From Bacteroidales bacterium (lineage in GTDB: Bacteria > Bacteroidota > Bacteroidia > Bacteroidales > UBA932): a DNA stretch of 55,687 bases. Position 1 is the first letter of the stretch; every line of letters starts with the position of its first letter. Positions 7,589 through 16,373 of this stretch are shown in pieces. The stretch is taken from NCBI GenBank assembly GCA_017529425.1, contig JAFXNQ010000031.1, positions 1-55,687 on the forward strand, read 5' to 3'. Below the pieces are notes generated by a model. The model did no database searches. It was not told the DNA's origin and saw nothing but the letters and a program-made list of their open reading frames with translations. The position numbers were made by a program, and so were the translations under genes.

Positions 7589-8320
7589 ATGTTAAAGAAA
7601 TTCTTTATCGCAGCCTTCGCGCTGCTGGCAATGGCAACCGCTGCCAATGCACAGACCAACTTACAGGTATTCTACGATTTTGGAAGAGGCCACTTCACCA
7701 CCACCCTGGAAGGCTTCCATATGGACAACTGGGGCAACACCTTCTTCTTCATCGATTACGATTACAACGATCGTGATAATACCGGCAAGGTGTTCTCCCC
7801 CAACAACACCTATTTTGAGATTGCACGCTGCTTCAACTTCTGGCAGAACACAGCCGTGGCGCCCTTGTCACTGCAGATAGAGTACAACGGTGGTTTCGGC
7901 ACCTGGGGCAACCTGGCCGGTGCCCCCGGAGAATACGGTGCATTCCCTGTAAACAGTGCGTTCCTCGCCGGTATCGACTGGTTCATCCACAGCGGCGACT
8001 TTAAGAACACCCTGAACCTGAAGTTACTCGCAAAGCACTTCGTAAATCTGCCCAGCAAAGTGCCTATGCAGTTCACCGCAGTTTGGGGCTGCCAGGACCT
8101 TTTCACACTTCCCGGCCTCCGTTTCAGCGGCTTCGCAGATTTCTGGTGCGAGGGCAGCAATCTGGTAATCCTCTCCGAGCCTCAGCTCTGGTATCAGATC
8201 GGCCACCTCTTCGGATGTGACAATTTCAACATCGGCGGCGAGGTTGAGCTCAGCTATAATTTTGCAGGTATGCAGGGCTTCCATGTAATGCCTTGCGCAG
8301 GTGCCAAGTGGGTATTCTAA
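7589..8320 (+). CDS. DUF5020 outer-membrane protein, Tsx-like nucleoside channel
   Basis: 243 residues with a clear signal peptide (cleavage after AANA, near residue 21) and a beta-barrel pattern of alternating hydrophobic residues ending in an aromatic Phe. The opening QVFYDFGRGHFTTTLEGF resembles the Tsx start (Y-F-G..), and DUF5020 is described as Tsx-like. It lies between apt and an adenine/hypoxanthine permease. The inferred role is to let nucleobases or nucleosides through the outer membrane for this salvage operon. Barrel and export are strong; substrate is inferred from context. Confidence 0.8.
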   Translation: MLKKFFIAAFALLAMATAANAQTNLQVFYDFGRGHFTTTLEGFHMDNWGNTFFFIDYDYNDRDNTGKVFSPNNTYFEIARCFNFWQNTAVAPLSLQIEYNGGFGTWGNLAGAPGEYGAFPVNSAFLAGIDWFIHSGDFKNTLNLKLLAKHFVNLPSKVPMQFTAVWGCQDLFTLPGLRFSGFADFWCEGSNLVILSEPQLWYQIGHLFGCDNFNIGGEVELSYNFAGMQGFHVMPCAGAKWVF

Positions 8321-8338
8321 TAACTAATTATACAGATT

Positions 8339-9658
8339 ATGAGTTTTCTGACAAAAGCTTTTGGGTTTGACCCCAAGCAGCACAAGGTTAGGACAGAGAT
8401 TGTAGCAGGTATCACTACCTTCCTCACTATGGCCTATATCCTGGCTGTGAACCCCGGCATCTTCTCGGCTCTGCAAGGGATGCCTCAGGGTTCGGTCTTC
8501 ACCGCTACCGCGCTGGCCGCTATCATCGGTACGATGGTTATGGCCTTCTATGCAAAGAAGCCGTTCGGTCTTGCCCCCGGCATGGGCCTGAATGCGTTCT
8601 TCGTGTTTACCGTATGCCTCACTATGGGCTACAGCTGGCAGTTTGCTCTCACGGCGGTTCTCATAGAGGGTATCATCTTCATCATCCTCACCGTTACCAA
8701 GGTCCGGTCGTGGCTTGTTAATGCGATTCCAGGTACACTCAAGAAAGCTATCGGTGCAGGTATCGGCCTGTTTATCGCGTTCATCGGCCTTCAGAGTGCC
8801 GGCATCATAGTGAACAGCGACGCTACTCTGGTAACTCTCGGTGACATTACCCATGGCAAGGCCCTCCTGGGCTTGATTGGTCTTGCCATCACCGCAGGAC
8901 TTGTCATGGCAAAGGTTCGCGGAGGAATGCTGATAGGTATCCTCGCCACAGCCGCTCTCGGTCTTATCATCAAGGATCCTGAGACAGGTGCGGCAATCAC
9001 GACCCTCCCCAGCGCAGTTATCTCCCTTCCCGACAGTGTGAGCCCCATCTTCTGCCAGTTTGAGTGGAGTCAGGTTTTCACCCTTGACATGCTGGTAGTG
9101 GTATTCACCTTCCTCTTCATCGATATGTTCGACACTATGGGTACGCTCATTGGCGTATGCCAGGGTACTGAACTTGGTGAGAAGGAGAATATTGAGGGTC
9201 TGGACAAGATGTTCATGGCAGATGCAGTAGCTACCGTTGCCGGTGCATGCCTTGGTACATCTACCACCACTACTTACGTTGAGAGCGCGTCGGGTGTGGG
9301 TGCCGGCGGCCGTACAGGTCTCACCGCATTCTCCATTGCATGCTGCTTTATCCTGGCGATGTTCTTCTCCCCGATATTCCTGGCCATCCCGGGTGCGGCA
9401 ACCGCTCCGGCTCTGGTTATCGTGGGCGTTATGATGATGCACTCCATCAAGGTTATCCACTGGGAAGACTATGCAAAGAGCATCCCCGCATTCCTTACCA
9501 TCATCCTCATGCCTCTGGCATATTCAATTTCCGACGGTATCCTTATCGGTGTGATTGCATACGTGGTTACCCACGCCATCAGCGGCAAGTTCAAAGATAT
9601 ATCCGTTACGATGTGGATACTTGCGGTTCTATTCGTATTGCGGTACATTTTCATATAA
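8339..9658 (+). CDS. adenine/guanine/hypoxanthine permease, AzgA-like
   Basis: 439-residue inner-membrane NCS2 carrier of the AzgA/PbuG branch. The N-terminal FGFDPKQHKVRTEIVAGITTF and MAYILAVNP are diagnostic. So are GLAPGMGLNAFFVFTVC, the region LFIDMFDTMGTLIGV, and the ESASGVGAGGRTGL loop near residues 315-330. It should bring in adenine or hypoxanthine, feeding apt. Last gene of the salvage operon, with a strong terminator 22 nt after the stop. Confidence 0.92.
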   Translation: MSFLTKAFGFDPKQHKVRTEIVAGITTFLTMAYILAVNPGIFSALQGMPQGSVFTATALAAIIGTMVMAFYAKKPFGLAPGMGLNAFFVFTVCLTMGYSWQFALTAVLIEGIIFIILTVTKVRSWLVNAIPGTLKKAIGAGIGLFIAFIGLQSAGIIVNSDATLVTLGDITHGKALLGLIGLAITAGLVMAKVRGGMLIGILATAALGLIIKDPETGAAITTLPSAVISLPDSVSPIFCQFEWSQVFTLDMLVVVFTFLFIDMFDTMGTLIGVCQGTELGEKENIEGLDKMFMADAVATVAGACLGTSTTTTYVESASGVGAGGRTGLTAFSIACCFILAMFFSPIFLAIPGAATAPALVIVGVMMMHSIKVIHWEDYAKSIPAFLTIILMPLAYSISDGILIGVIAYVVTHAISGKFKDISVTMWILAVLFVLRYIFI

Positions 9659-9679
9659 ACTATAACTACTCTCAGCTTG

Positions 9680-9711
9680 AAAGGCGGTGCAGCAATGTGC
9701 CGCCTTTTTTA
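9680..9711 (+). terminator. intrinsic terminator after the nucleobase operon
   Basis: Perfect 8-bp stem AAAGGCGG (9680-9687) / CCGCCTTT (9700-9707) with a 12-nt loop, running into a T tract through 9710. Confidence 0.88.
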
Positions 9712-9750
9712 GTGCCGTTTATGCCTCCCGCAGGGTCGCAGGATGCCTGA

Positions 9751-9782
9751 TTTGGAGATATTGCTGAAAATGACTATATTTA
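9751..9782 (+). promoter_or_regulatory. Bacteroidetes-type promoter of the acyltransferase operon
   Basis: TTTG at 9751-9754, a 20-nt spacer and TATATTTA at 9775-9782 fit the TTTG / TAnnTTTG consensus closely. The first ATG is at 9810, so the leader would be about 20 nt. Confidence 0.65.
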
Positions 9783-9809
9783 CAGAATCGACCTTAACTA
9801 ATCTGACTG

Positions 9810-10706
9810 ATGAAAGATACACAACCCCGTAAGAAAAACTGGCGGGACCGGTATGACGGGTACTATCTGAAGGGACTTGATTCGATGCATATTCTGTTGC
9901 CCTACATAATGGGCACAAGGACCCAGAACGAAGCCGTAATGGGAGAAGTCATCGACCTGACCGAGGTGGATAAGTATCTCGAAAAGAAAAACGCAGACAA
10001 TCCTGAATACAAGTACACCTGGTTCCAGGTTATCGCTGCCGTAGTGGCAAAGACGATATTGCTCCGCCCCAAGATGAACTATTTCATATCCGGCGGTCAT
10101 TATTATGAACGCAAGCAGATACAACTGGCATTCGTCGTCAAGCGTCAGTTCAAAGACGATGCTGAGGAGGCGCTAGTCAAGTTTGTGCTGGATCCGGAAG
10201 GAGGTTCGCCGCTGGAGCAGGTGCATACGTATTTGCAAAAGATTGTCCATAAGGTACGCAAAGAAGACAAGGCGGTGGGTGTTGACAAAGCCATGAATCT
10301 CCTCTCGGTTCTTCCGCGCCCGGGCTGGCGCTTTGTGAGTTGGATATTGCATAAACTTGAGTATTACGGACACTACCCCAAGTCTCTGGCCAAGGACGAC
10401 CCTTGCTATGCCAGTGCATTCATATCCAACCTGGGCAGCATCAAGATGAAGGCAAACTACCATCACCTTTACGACTGGGGCACGGTCTCACTCTTTATGG
10501 TGATCAGTGAGAAGAAACTCCGTCCTTTCTGGCACGAAGACGGCACCTACGACCTCCGCAATACCATAGAATTGGGATTGACGGTGGATGAGCGTATAGC
10601 TGACGGCTACTATTTTGCACAGTCCCTCAAGATAATGCGACATTTGTTCGCGCACCCCGGGCTGCTCGATTTGGATGCGGCAACTCCGGTTGAAATAGGC
10701 AAATAA
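9810..10706 (+). CDS. E2/CAT-like acyltransferase lacking the usual catalytic His
   Basis: 298 residues resembling the catalytic domain of 2-oxoacid dehydrogenase acyltransferases and chloramphenicol acetyltransferases. There is no lipoyl or subunit-binding domain. The C-terminal motif that reads DHR..DG in E2 enzymes is here VDERIADGYYFAQSL (near residue 268), so the expected catalytic His is Glu. The central FISNLGSIKM corresponds to the E2 strand before the active site. The adenylate-forming enzyme starts 8 nt downstream, suggesting acyl activation followed by transfer. Acceptor unknown. It may be a transferase with different chemistry or a non-catalytic partner. Confidence 0.7.
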   Translation: MKDTQPRKKNWRDRYDGYYLKGLDSMHILLPYIMGTRTQNEAVMGEVIDLTEVDKYLEKKNADNPEYKYTWFQVIAAVVAKTILLRPKMNYFISGGHYYERKQIQLAFVVKRQFKDDAEEALVKFVLDPEGGSPLEQVHTYLQKIVHKVRKEDKAVGVDKAMNLLSVLPRPGWRFVSWILHKLEYYGHYPKSLAKDDPCYASAFISNLGSIKMKANYHHLYDWGTVSLFMVISEKKLRPFWHEDGTYDLRNTIELGLTVDERIADGYYFAQSLKIMRHLFAHPGLLDLDAATPVEIGK

Positions 10707-10714
10707 CCCTAACT

Positions 10715-12430
10715 ATGAAATACAAACTAGACAACGTTTCAACTCCATGGCTCGAGAGCTATGGGGAGGTCCCATCTAACCTTGACTATTCAGAGAAAAC
10801 CATGTCAGAAGTGGTATTGGATACCGCTTCCCGCGAGGGCGATTTTCCGGCACTTTCATTTATGGGCCGCAAGATATCCTACAAATCGCTGGCGGAGAAT
10901 ATCGATCTGGTGGCACGCGCCTTTTATTCCATTGGCGTGCGCGCCGGGCAGCGGGTGCTGGTGTGCCTGCCCAACGTGCCGCAGGCCATCTACTGCCTAT
11001 ATGGCCTGAACCGCATTGGCGCCGTGGCTTCTATGGTGCATCCCCTCTCGGCAGAGGCAGAGATAGCCTTTTATATGAATGAGGCCTCGTGCGAGATTGC
11101 GGTCACTCTGGACCAGTTCTATGCAAAATTCCTGGAGGTCGGTAAACTCCGCCCGATATCCAAACTCATAATAGCCCGCGTCTCCGAAGAGTTGCCCTTC
11201 CCGCTGTCGATAGGGCAGAAGCTGCTGACTGAGCGCAAGTTCCCCAAGATTAGCACCGGGGGTAATGTTTTGCTCTGGAAAGATCTGCTCAAGGGGGCGG
11301 AAGCTGTCAAAGAGGGCTATGTGGCGAAGAAGGATTTCCGCACAGAGGCGGTGGTTCTCTTCTCTGGCGGCACGACCGGTACCACCAAGGGCATCATGCT
11401 CTCCGACCTTAACTTCAACGCCCTGGGACAGCAGACCGGCGCGATGGCCAACTTTGAGGTGCATCACGCAAAGATGCTGGCGGCTATGCCGGTGTTTCAT
11501 GGCTTTGGCCTGGGCGTGTGCATCCACACTATGATGGTCGTGGGCGGAACCTCCATCCTGGTGCCCCGCTTCAATGTGAAGAGCTATGCGAACCTCATAA
11601 AGAAGACCCGTCCCAACGTAATTGCCGGGGTGCCGACCCTGTTTGAGGCGATAACCCGCAACAAATATCTTGACGGCGCCGACCTGAGCTGTCTGAGGGG
11701 CGTGTTCTCGGGTGGCGATTCACTCACCATCGAGCTCAAAAAGAAGTTTGACAAGTTTCTGGCGGACCACAATGCCGGCGTGCTTGTGCGCGAAGGGTAC
11801 GGCACCACCGAGTGCGTCACCGCCAGCTGCCTGACGCCTTATAACAAGGAGAAAGAGGGGAGCATCGGTATCCCTTATCCCGATACATACTATATGATTT
11901 GCAAGCCTGGAACTTGTGAAGAGGTGCCGTATGGGGAAGAGGGTGAAATCTGCCTTACCGGCCCTTCTATGATGCTGGGTTATATCAACCACGAGCAGGA
12001 GAATGCCGATACGCTGCGCAAGCACGCAGACGGCCATACCTGGTTGCACACCGGCGACCTTGGCAAGATGGACAACGAGGGCTTCATCTACTTTAGCCAG
12101 CGCATCAAGAGGATGATTATAACCAGCGGTTATAACGTTTATCCTTCGCAAATAGAGAATATACTGGAGGGGCATCCGGCAGTACAACGCAGTTGCGTGA
12201 TAGGTGTTCGCGATCAATATAAGATGCAGAAAGTCAAAGCCTTCATCGTTTTAAGAGACGGTTACGCCAACACTCCGGAACTCATAGATGAGATCAAGGT
12301 CCACTGCAGTAAGAATATCGCCAAATACGCGATGCCGTCCGAGATAGAGGTGCGCGAGTCGGTCCCCACGACTCTGGTCGGTAAGGTAGCATACACAAAA
12401 CTTGAAGAGGAGGAGGCCCTTAAGCATTAA
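10715..12430 (+). CDS. acyl-CoA synthetase / class I adenylate-forming enzyme
   Basis: 571 residues. ANL-superfamily motifs are all present: the P-loop-like LFSGGTTGTTKGIMLS near residue 217, the YGTTE motif near 365, the LHTGDLGKMD motif near 450, and the hinge and C-terminal lysine region (TTLVGKVAYTK). It should activate a carboxylic acid to acyl-AMP and then probably to a CoA or protein thioester. It sits 8 nt after an E2-like acyltransferase and 47 nt before a PqqD-like gene that has a promoter motif of its own. No fatty-acid synthesis or degradation genes are near, so the natural acid is unknown. Confidence 0.88.
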   Translation: MKYKLDNVSTPWLESYGEVPSNLDYSEKTMSEVVLDTASREGDFPALSFMGRKISYKSLAENIDLVARAFYSIGVRAGQRVLVCLPNVPQAIYCLYGLNRIGAVASMVHPLSAEAEIAFYMNEASCEIAVTLDQFYAKFLEVGKLRPISKLIIARVSEELPFPLSIGQKLLTERKFPKISTGGNVLLWKDLLKGAEAVKEGYVAKKDFRTEAVVLFSGGTTGTTKGIMLSDLNFNALGQQTGAMANFEVHHAKMLAAMPVFHGFGLGVCIHTMMVVGGTSILVPRFNVKSYANLIKKTRPNVIAGVPTLFEAITRNKYLDGADLSCLRGVFSGGDSLTIELKKKFDKFLADHNAGVLVREGYGTTECVTASCLTPYNKEKEGSIGIPYPDTYYMICKPGTCEEVPYGEEGEICLTGPSMMLGYINHEQENADTLRKHADGHTWLHTGDLGKMDNEGFIYFSQRIKRMIITSGYNVYPSQIENILEGHPAVQRSCVIGVRDQYKMQKVKAFIVLRDGYANTPELIDEIKVHCSKNIAKYAMPSEIEVRESVPTTLVGKVAYTKLEEEEALKH

Positions 12431-12451
12431 GGCTTGTTTCTGGAAATTATT

Positions 12452-12459
12452 TATATTTG
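12452..12459 (+). promoter_or_regulatory. -7 element upstream of the first PqqD-like gene
   Basis: TATATTTG lies 19 nt before the ATG at 12478, matching the Bacteroidetes -7 consensus. A matching -33 box is not clear. It marks a probable transcription start separate from the acyl-CoA synthetase. Confidence 0.5.
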
Positions 12460-12477
12460 CAGCTAATTTGGCTTAAA

Positions 12478-12747
12478 ATGAGGATAAAGGATGGTTTTGT
12501 ACTAAGGTCGATGCTCGGAGGGCATGTAGTTGTGGGTGAAGGGCTGGCGCAGGTTAATTTCAATCGCCTGCTCTCGCTCAACGCCACTGCAGCGTATCTG
12601 TGGGAGAGCGTTCAAGGTAAAGATTTCTCTACAGAGGATCTTGCAGACCTGATTGTGCAGAAATATGGGGTAGACCGCGAACTGGCCATCTCAGATTCTG
12701 AAAAAATAGCCAAGACATGGATAGAGCAGGGGGTCTTGCTCCCGTAA
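12478..12747 (+). CDS. PqqD-like (RRE-fold) small protein, paralogue 1
   Basis: 89 residues. The ATG at 12478 is chosen because it aligns with the start of the paralogue at 38827-39093 and lies just after a -7 element. The pattern is MRIKDGFVLR, GGHVVVGEGLAQVNF, LLSLNATAAYLWE, then an acidic helix and WIEQGVLL. This matches the compact winged-helix fold of PqqD and RiPP recognition elements, which bind leader peptides. About half its residues match the second copy. No radical SAM, kinase or protease gene is adjacent. Instead the large SLBB export protein begins 29 nt later. A role as regulator or chaperone of export is possible. Function unknown. Confidence 0.72.
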   Translation: MRIKDGFVLRSMLGGHVVVGEGLAQVNFNRLLSLNATAAYLWESVQGKDFSTEDLADLIVQKYGVDRELAISDSEKIAKTWIEQGVLLP

Positions 12748-12776
12748 TTAACCGTGCAAAGAAAAAAGTAAATAAT

Positions 12777-15176
12777 ATGTCCAGATTGTTAAAATTGGTT
12801 TTGCCGGCGTTGTTCATGGCAATGTTTACCACCGCCGCAATTGCTCAGGCACAGATGACCAATAATCAGATTAAGAGCTATGTGGAGGAGGGAATCGCCG
12901 CGGGTAAGGATAAAAACGTCCTGCTGGAAGAACTCGTTGCCCGTGGCGTGACAAAGGAGCAGGCGATGAAGGCTTTTTCTTCATATAGCGGGCTCAATTC
13001 CCTTGTCAATTCTCCTTCGCAGCCCCAGGTTATCATAGAGCCTAGCCGGGCTCATACCCTTAATGGTGAAGAATCGCTTGATAGTCAAATTGTTAATCGT
13101 GGTGTGGATAATAGTGAGGTGGAGGTTTATGGCCACAACATTTTCCGCAACAAGAACCTTAATTTTGCTCTCAGCGAGAACATGGCGACCCCCCGTAACT
13201 ACCGGCTCGGACCTGGGGACGAGGTGATAATTGATGTTTTCGGCCGTAACCAGACCACAATCCGTAATATCATTTCTCCTGAAGGGAGCATCAATGTGGA
13301 TGTCCTGGGACCGTTGTACCTTAGCGGAATGACCATAGAGGAGGCAAATGATTTCCTCAAGAAACGTCTTGCCCGTATTTACGGCGGCCTCAATACCCGT
13401 TCAGATACCGATATGCGTCTAAGTCTGGGCCAGATACGTTCTATCCAGGTTAATGTGGTAGGTGATGTGGCGCAGGCCGGGACATATCGCCTCTCCTCTC
13501 TCTCTACAGCAATGCATGCGCTTTACAAGGCTGGGGGAGTGGTTGAGCCCGGTACGCTGCGAAACATTAAGGTGGTCCGTGGCGACAGGGTTGTGGGGGT
13601 GATTGATGTTTACGATTTCCTGCAGAGGGGTTCCAATGCAAGCGACATCATGCTGGAGGAGGGAGATGTGGTATTGGTGTCACCTTATAGCAGCATGGTA
13701 CTGGCAGAGGGCGCTGTAAAGCGCGGTATGCGCTTTGAAATGAAGCCCGGCGAGACCGTGGCTGACCTGCTTGAGTATGCCGGCGGTTTTTCCCAGAGCG
13801 CAAATACATCCTCAGTAACCGTTTGCCGCCAGAGTGACAAGGATTATGTAATCCATACGGTTGATGCTGCAGATTACGCATCATTTACCCTTCAGAACGG
13901 AGATGAGGTCACTGTCGGTGAGTTGCAGTCCCGTTTCAGCAACCGTGTATCCGTTCAAGGGGCAGTTTTCTTCCCGGGCACCTATGAACTCGATGCGGTT
14001 AAGACGGTCAAGGGACTTGTAGAAAAGGCCGGGGGTACCCTTCCTGAGTCTTTCACAGACAGGGTCGTGATTTACCGCGAACACCCCGATATGACCCGGG
14101 AGGTGATGTCAGTGAACCTTACTGAAATCATTGCCGGAAGGCATGAAGATTTCCAGCTCCAGAACAACGATGAACTTTATATCTCCGACAGGCTGGACCA
14201 GATTACCAACAGCACGGTCAGGATCTCCGGTATGGTCAATTACCCGGGAACATACCCGTTCTCTGAGAATACCACGATAGAAGACCTTATCATTATTGCC
14301 GGCGGCCTCAAGGTGGGTGCTTCCACCTCCCGCGTAGATGTTACCCGCCGCAAAAAGGAGACGGACGGTTTGACGGCAACCAGCGATATAGGCGAGATGT
14401 ACACCTTTGCTCTCAAGGACGGCCTTGTGGCAGACGGCGACCGCAGTTTCACCCTGGAACCATACGATGAAGTGGTAGTACACCACAGCCCATCTTTTAA
14501 TATTCAACGGCGTTTTACTGTGAACGGTGAGGTGAATTTCCCCGGCGTTTACCCGTTAACTAGCCGTGAAGAGCGTATTTCCGACCTGGTTGCCAAGGCG
14601 GGGGGCCTTACTGATTTTGCATATGCCTCCGGAGCCCGTCTTATCCGTACCTTGACAAAAGAGGATCGCCGTGTGTCCAAAGATATGGAAGATATCCTGA
14701 AGAGCGAAACTGATACGACCCAGGTATTGACCAAGGATATCGAACAGACATTCTCTGTGAGTATAGATCTTGAAAAAGCGCTTTCACATCCTGGTGGAGA
14801 CGCCGATGTGGTGTTATGTGAGGGGGATGTGCTGGAGATACCGGTACGAAGTAATGTGGTCCGTATCAACGGAGCTGTAAGGTTCCAGACTGCGGTGAAC
14901 TATGACAGTTCATTCCGCGCCAGGGACTATATTGAAGCGGCGGGTGGTTACAGCCAAAATGCAAGCCGGGCAAACGCCTATGTTGTCAATATGGGCGGAC
15001 GTGCAGAGCGATTGCGCCCTGGTACCAAGATATATCCGGGTGCTGAAATATATGTTCCGGAAAAAATCCAGCAAGACAAGAAGGACTTTAACTATGCCGC
15101 CCTTATGTCTATCAGTTCGTCTACTGCATCTGTGGTTGCCATGCTTGTAACGGTAATCTCATATTTAAAGAAATAA
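12777..15176 (+). CDS. large SLBB polysaccharide export outer-membrane protein
   Basis: 799 residues. The ATG at 12777 gives a signal peptide (ALFMAMFTTAAIAQAQ); longer frames upstream run into the previous gene. An N-terminal helical pair (MTNNQIKSYVEEGIAAG..) precedes the Poly_export/Wza domain (NYRLGPGDEVIIDVFG at about 140) and then at least four SLBB repeats, each with a G..NFPGTYPL- or GAVFFPGTYEL-like core. The last ~20 residues (SVVAMLVTVISY) form one membrane helix. It should form the outer-membrane conduit for exopolysaccharide or capsule. A Wzz-like partner begins 6 nt downstream, but no glycosyltransferases, flippase or polymerase are in view. Confidence 0.88.
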   Translation: MSRLLKLVLPALFMAMFTTAAIAQAQMTNNQIKSYVEEGIAAGKDKNVLLEELVARGVTKEQAMKAFSSYSGLNSLVNSPSQPQVIIEPSRAHTLNGEESLDSQIVNRGVDNSEVEVYGHNIFRNKNLNFALSENMATPRNYRLGPGDEVIIDVFGRNQTTIRNIISPEGSINVDVLGPLYLSGMTIEEANDFLKKRLARIYGGLNTRSDTDMRLSLGQIRSIQVNVVGDVAQAGTYRLSSLSTAMHALYKAGGVVEPGTLRNIKVVRGDRVVGVIDVYDFLQRGSNASDIMLEEGDVVLVSPYSSMVLAEGAVKRGMRFEMKPGETVADLLEYAGGFSQSANTSSVTVCRQSDKDYVIHTVDAADYASFTLQNGDEVTVGELQSRFSNRVSVQGAVFFPGTYELDAVKTVKGLVEKAGGTLPESFTDRVVIYREHPDMTREVMSVNLTEIIAGRHEDFQLQNNDELYISDRLDQITNSTVRISGMVNYPGTYPFSENTTIEDLIIIAGGLKVGASTSRVDVTRRKKETDGLTATSDIGEMYTFALKDGLVADGDRSFTLEPYDEVVVHHSPSFNIQRRFTVNGEVNFPGVYPLTSREERISDLVAKAGGLTDFAYASGARLIRTLTKEDRRVSKDMEDILKSETDTTQVLTKDIEQTFSVSIDLEKALSHPGGDADVVLCEGDVLEIPVRSNVVRINGAVRFQTAVNYDSSFRARDYIEAAGGYSQNASRANAYVVNMGGRAERLRPGTKIYPGAEIYVPEKIQQDKKDFNYAALMSISSSTASVVAMLVTVISYLKK

Positions 15177-15182
15177 GCAGCT

Positions 15183-16313
15183 ATGAAAGAGTTAAAGAAT
15201 ACCCCGGCACATGCACCGGAAGAAACCGAAGAAGGCATAGACGGGATGGATATTCTGGTCAGGCTGCTAAAACACTGGAAGCAGATACTTCTGATTGTAG
15301 TGATTTTTTCCGCCGTCGGCGTAGTGGCGGCTTTAAGGATGTCACGTATCTGGAGTGTAACCGTCACCCTTGCGCCAGAAGTTCAAAGCCAGAATAGTGG
15401 AAGTCTGGCCAGCATAGCTTTAATGCGCAGGATGACCAATATGCAGATGTCAGGTTCTACTGATGCGATGGATGTGTCGTTGTTCCCGGATATTTGTGCC
15501 AGTACCCCGTTCCTGGCGTCTCTACTGGATGTCCCCCTTACATCTTATGTGTCGGATAAAGGTAAATTGGAGGGAAAGGTCCCTGTACAAACCACCGTAT
15601 ATGAGCACATGATGGGGCTGGACGGTATGAGAAAACGTCGTTTCTCTCTGAAATCCCTGATAATACCGCTTCTAAAAAAGAGGTCATACGACAGGCCCTA
15701 CACGGGTGTGGAGGACCCTACAGAGCTACCTAAAAGTGCCGCCGCTGTGGTGACTGCTTTGAAAAGATGTATCGGCGTGACTATGGACAAGACCACCTGT
15801 GTGACTACCATAAAAGTTGTGCTTGACGACCCTATGATGGCCAAACAACTCGCCGACACAGTCTGTTCCAGATTGCAGGATTATGTGAGTGAATACCGTA
15901 CCCAAAAGGCGCAGGCCGATTATGAATACTATGTGGTGCTGGCCGACGAGGCTCGCGCTGATATGGTAAAAGCACAGGCTGCCTATGCTGCATCTGTAGA
16001 TTATGACCGCAGCGTCATTATGCAGAGTGCAACTGCAGAAAAAGACCGTCTTCGCGCCGAGGCTAACCTCGCCGGGCAGATATACTCAACCATAGTACAG
16101 CAGCGTGAGCAGGCGCGGGCCAAGGTCCAGGAAGAGAGGCCTGTATATGCAGTGATACAACCTGCTGTCCTTCCTCAAAAACCCGCTAACAGCCGTAAGC
16201 GCAAGGTATTTATATGGGCATTCGCAGGTGGTTTGCTGGCGTGTGGCTGGTATGGTCTGGGAAAAGACTACTATCTCAACGTTAAAAAAGATATCAAGGA
16301 GCGGATGGCGTAA
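15183..16313 (+). CDS. Wzz-like chain-length determinant / PCP protein
   Basis: 376 residues with two membrane helices (about 34-51 and 344-361) around a large periplasmic part containing a long coiled coil (about 240-310). The end of the periplasmic part reads PVYAVIQPAVLPQKPANSRKR, a proline-rich motif typical of Wzz/PCP proteins just before the second helix. There is no C-terminal tyrosine-kinase domain. It should set polymer length and bridge to the SLBB protein encoded 6 nt upstream. Confidence 0.85.
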   Translation: MKELKNTPAHAPEETEEGIDGMDILVRLLKHWKQILLIVVIFSAVGVVAALRMSRIWSVTVTLAPEVQSQNSGSLASIALMRRMTNMQMSGSTDAMDVSLFPDICASTPFLASLLDVPLTSYVSDKGKLEGKVPVQTTVYEHMMGLDGMRKRRFSLKSLIIPLLKKRSYDRPYTGVEDPTELPKSAAAVVTALKRCIGVTMDKTTCVTTIKVVLDDPMMAKQLADTVCSRLQDYVSEYRTQKAQADYEYYVVLADEARADMVKAQAAYAASVDYDRSVIMQSATAEKDRLRAEANLAGQIYSTIVQQREQARAKVQEERPVYAVIQPAVLPQKPANSRKRKVFIWAFAGGLLACGWYGLGKDYYLNVKKDIKERMA

Positions 16314-16335
16314 TGCAGATTTGAAGTTTTTTTAG

Positions 16336-16373
16336 TAGATTTGTATAGAGAAACAAATCTAACTCTATACAAA
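16336..16373 (+). promoter_or_regulatory. promoter -7 overlapped by an 11-bp inverted repeat before the Omp85-like gene
   Basis: TAGATTTG (16336-16343) matches the -7 consensus. TTTGTATAGAG (16340-16350) and CTCTATACAAA (16363-16373) form a perfect 11-bp inverted repeat spaced by 12 bases, and the right arm ends on the A of the start codon at 16373. The left arm covers the -7 element and the expected transcription start, so it looks like an operator more than an RNA hairpin. The regulator is unknown. Confidence 0.55.

Noticed and set aside
13648-13884. Many overlapping opposite-strand frames inside long genes such as the SLBB, GlpK and tricorn-like genes
   Set aside because: They are products of codon bias on the complementary strand, with low-complexity His/Arg/Gln-rich translations and no start signals.
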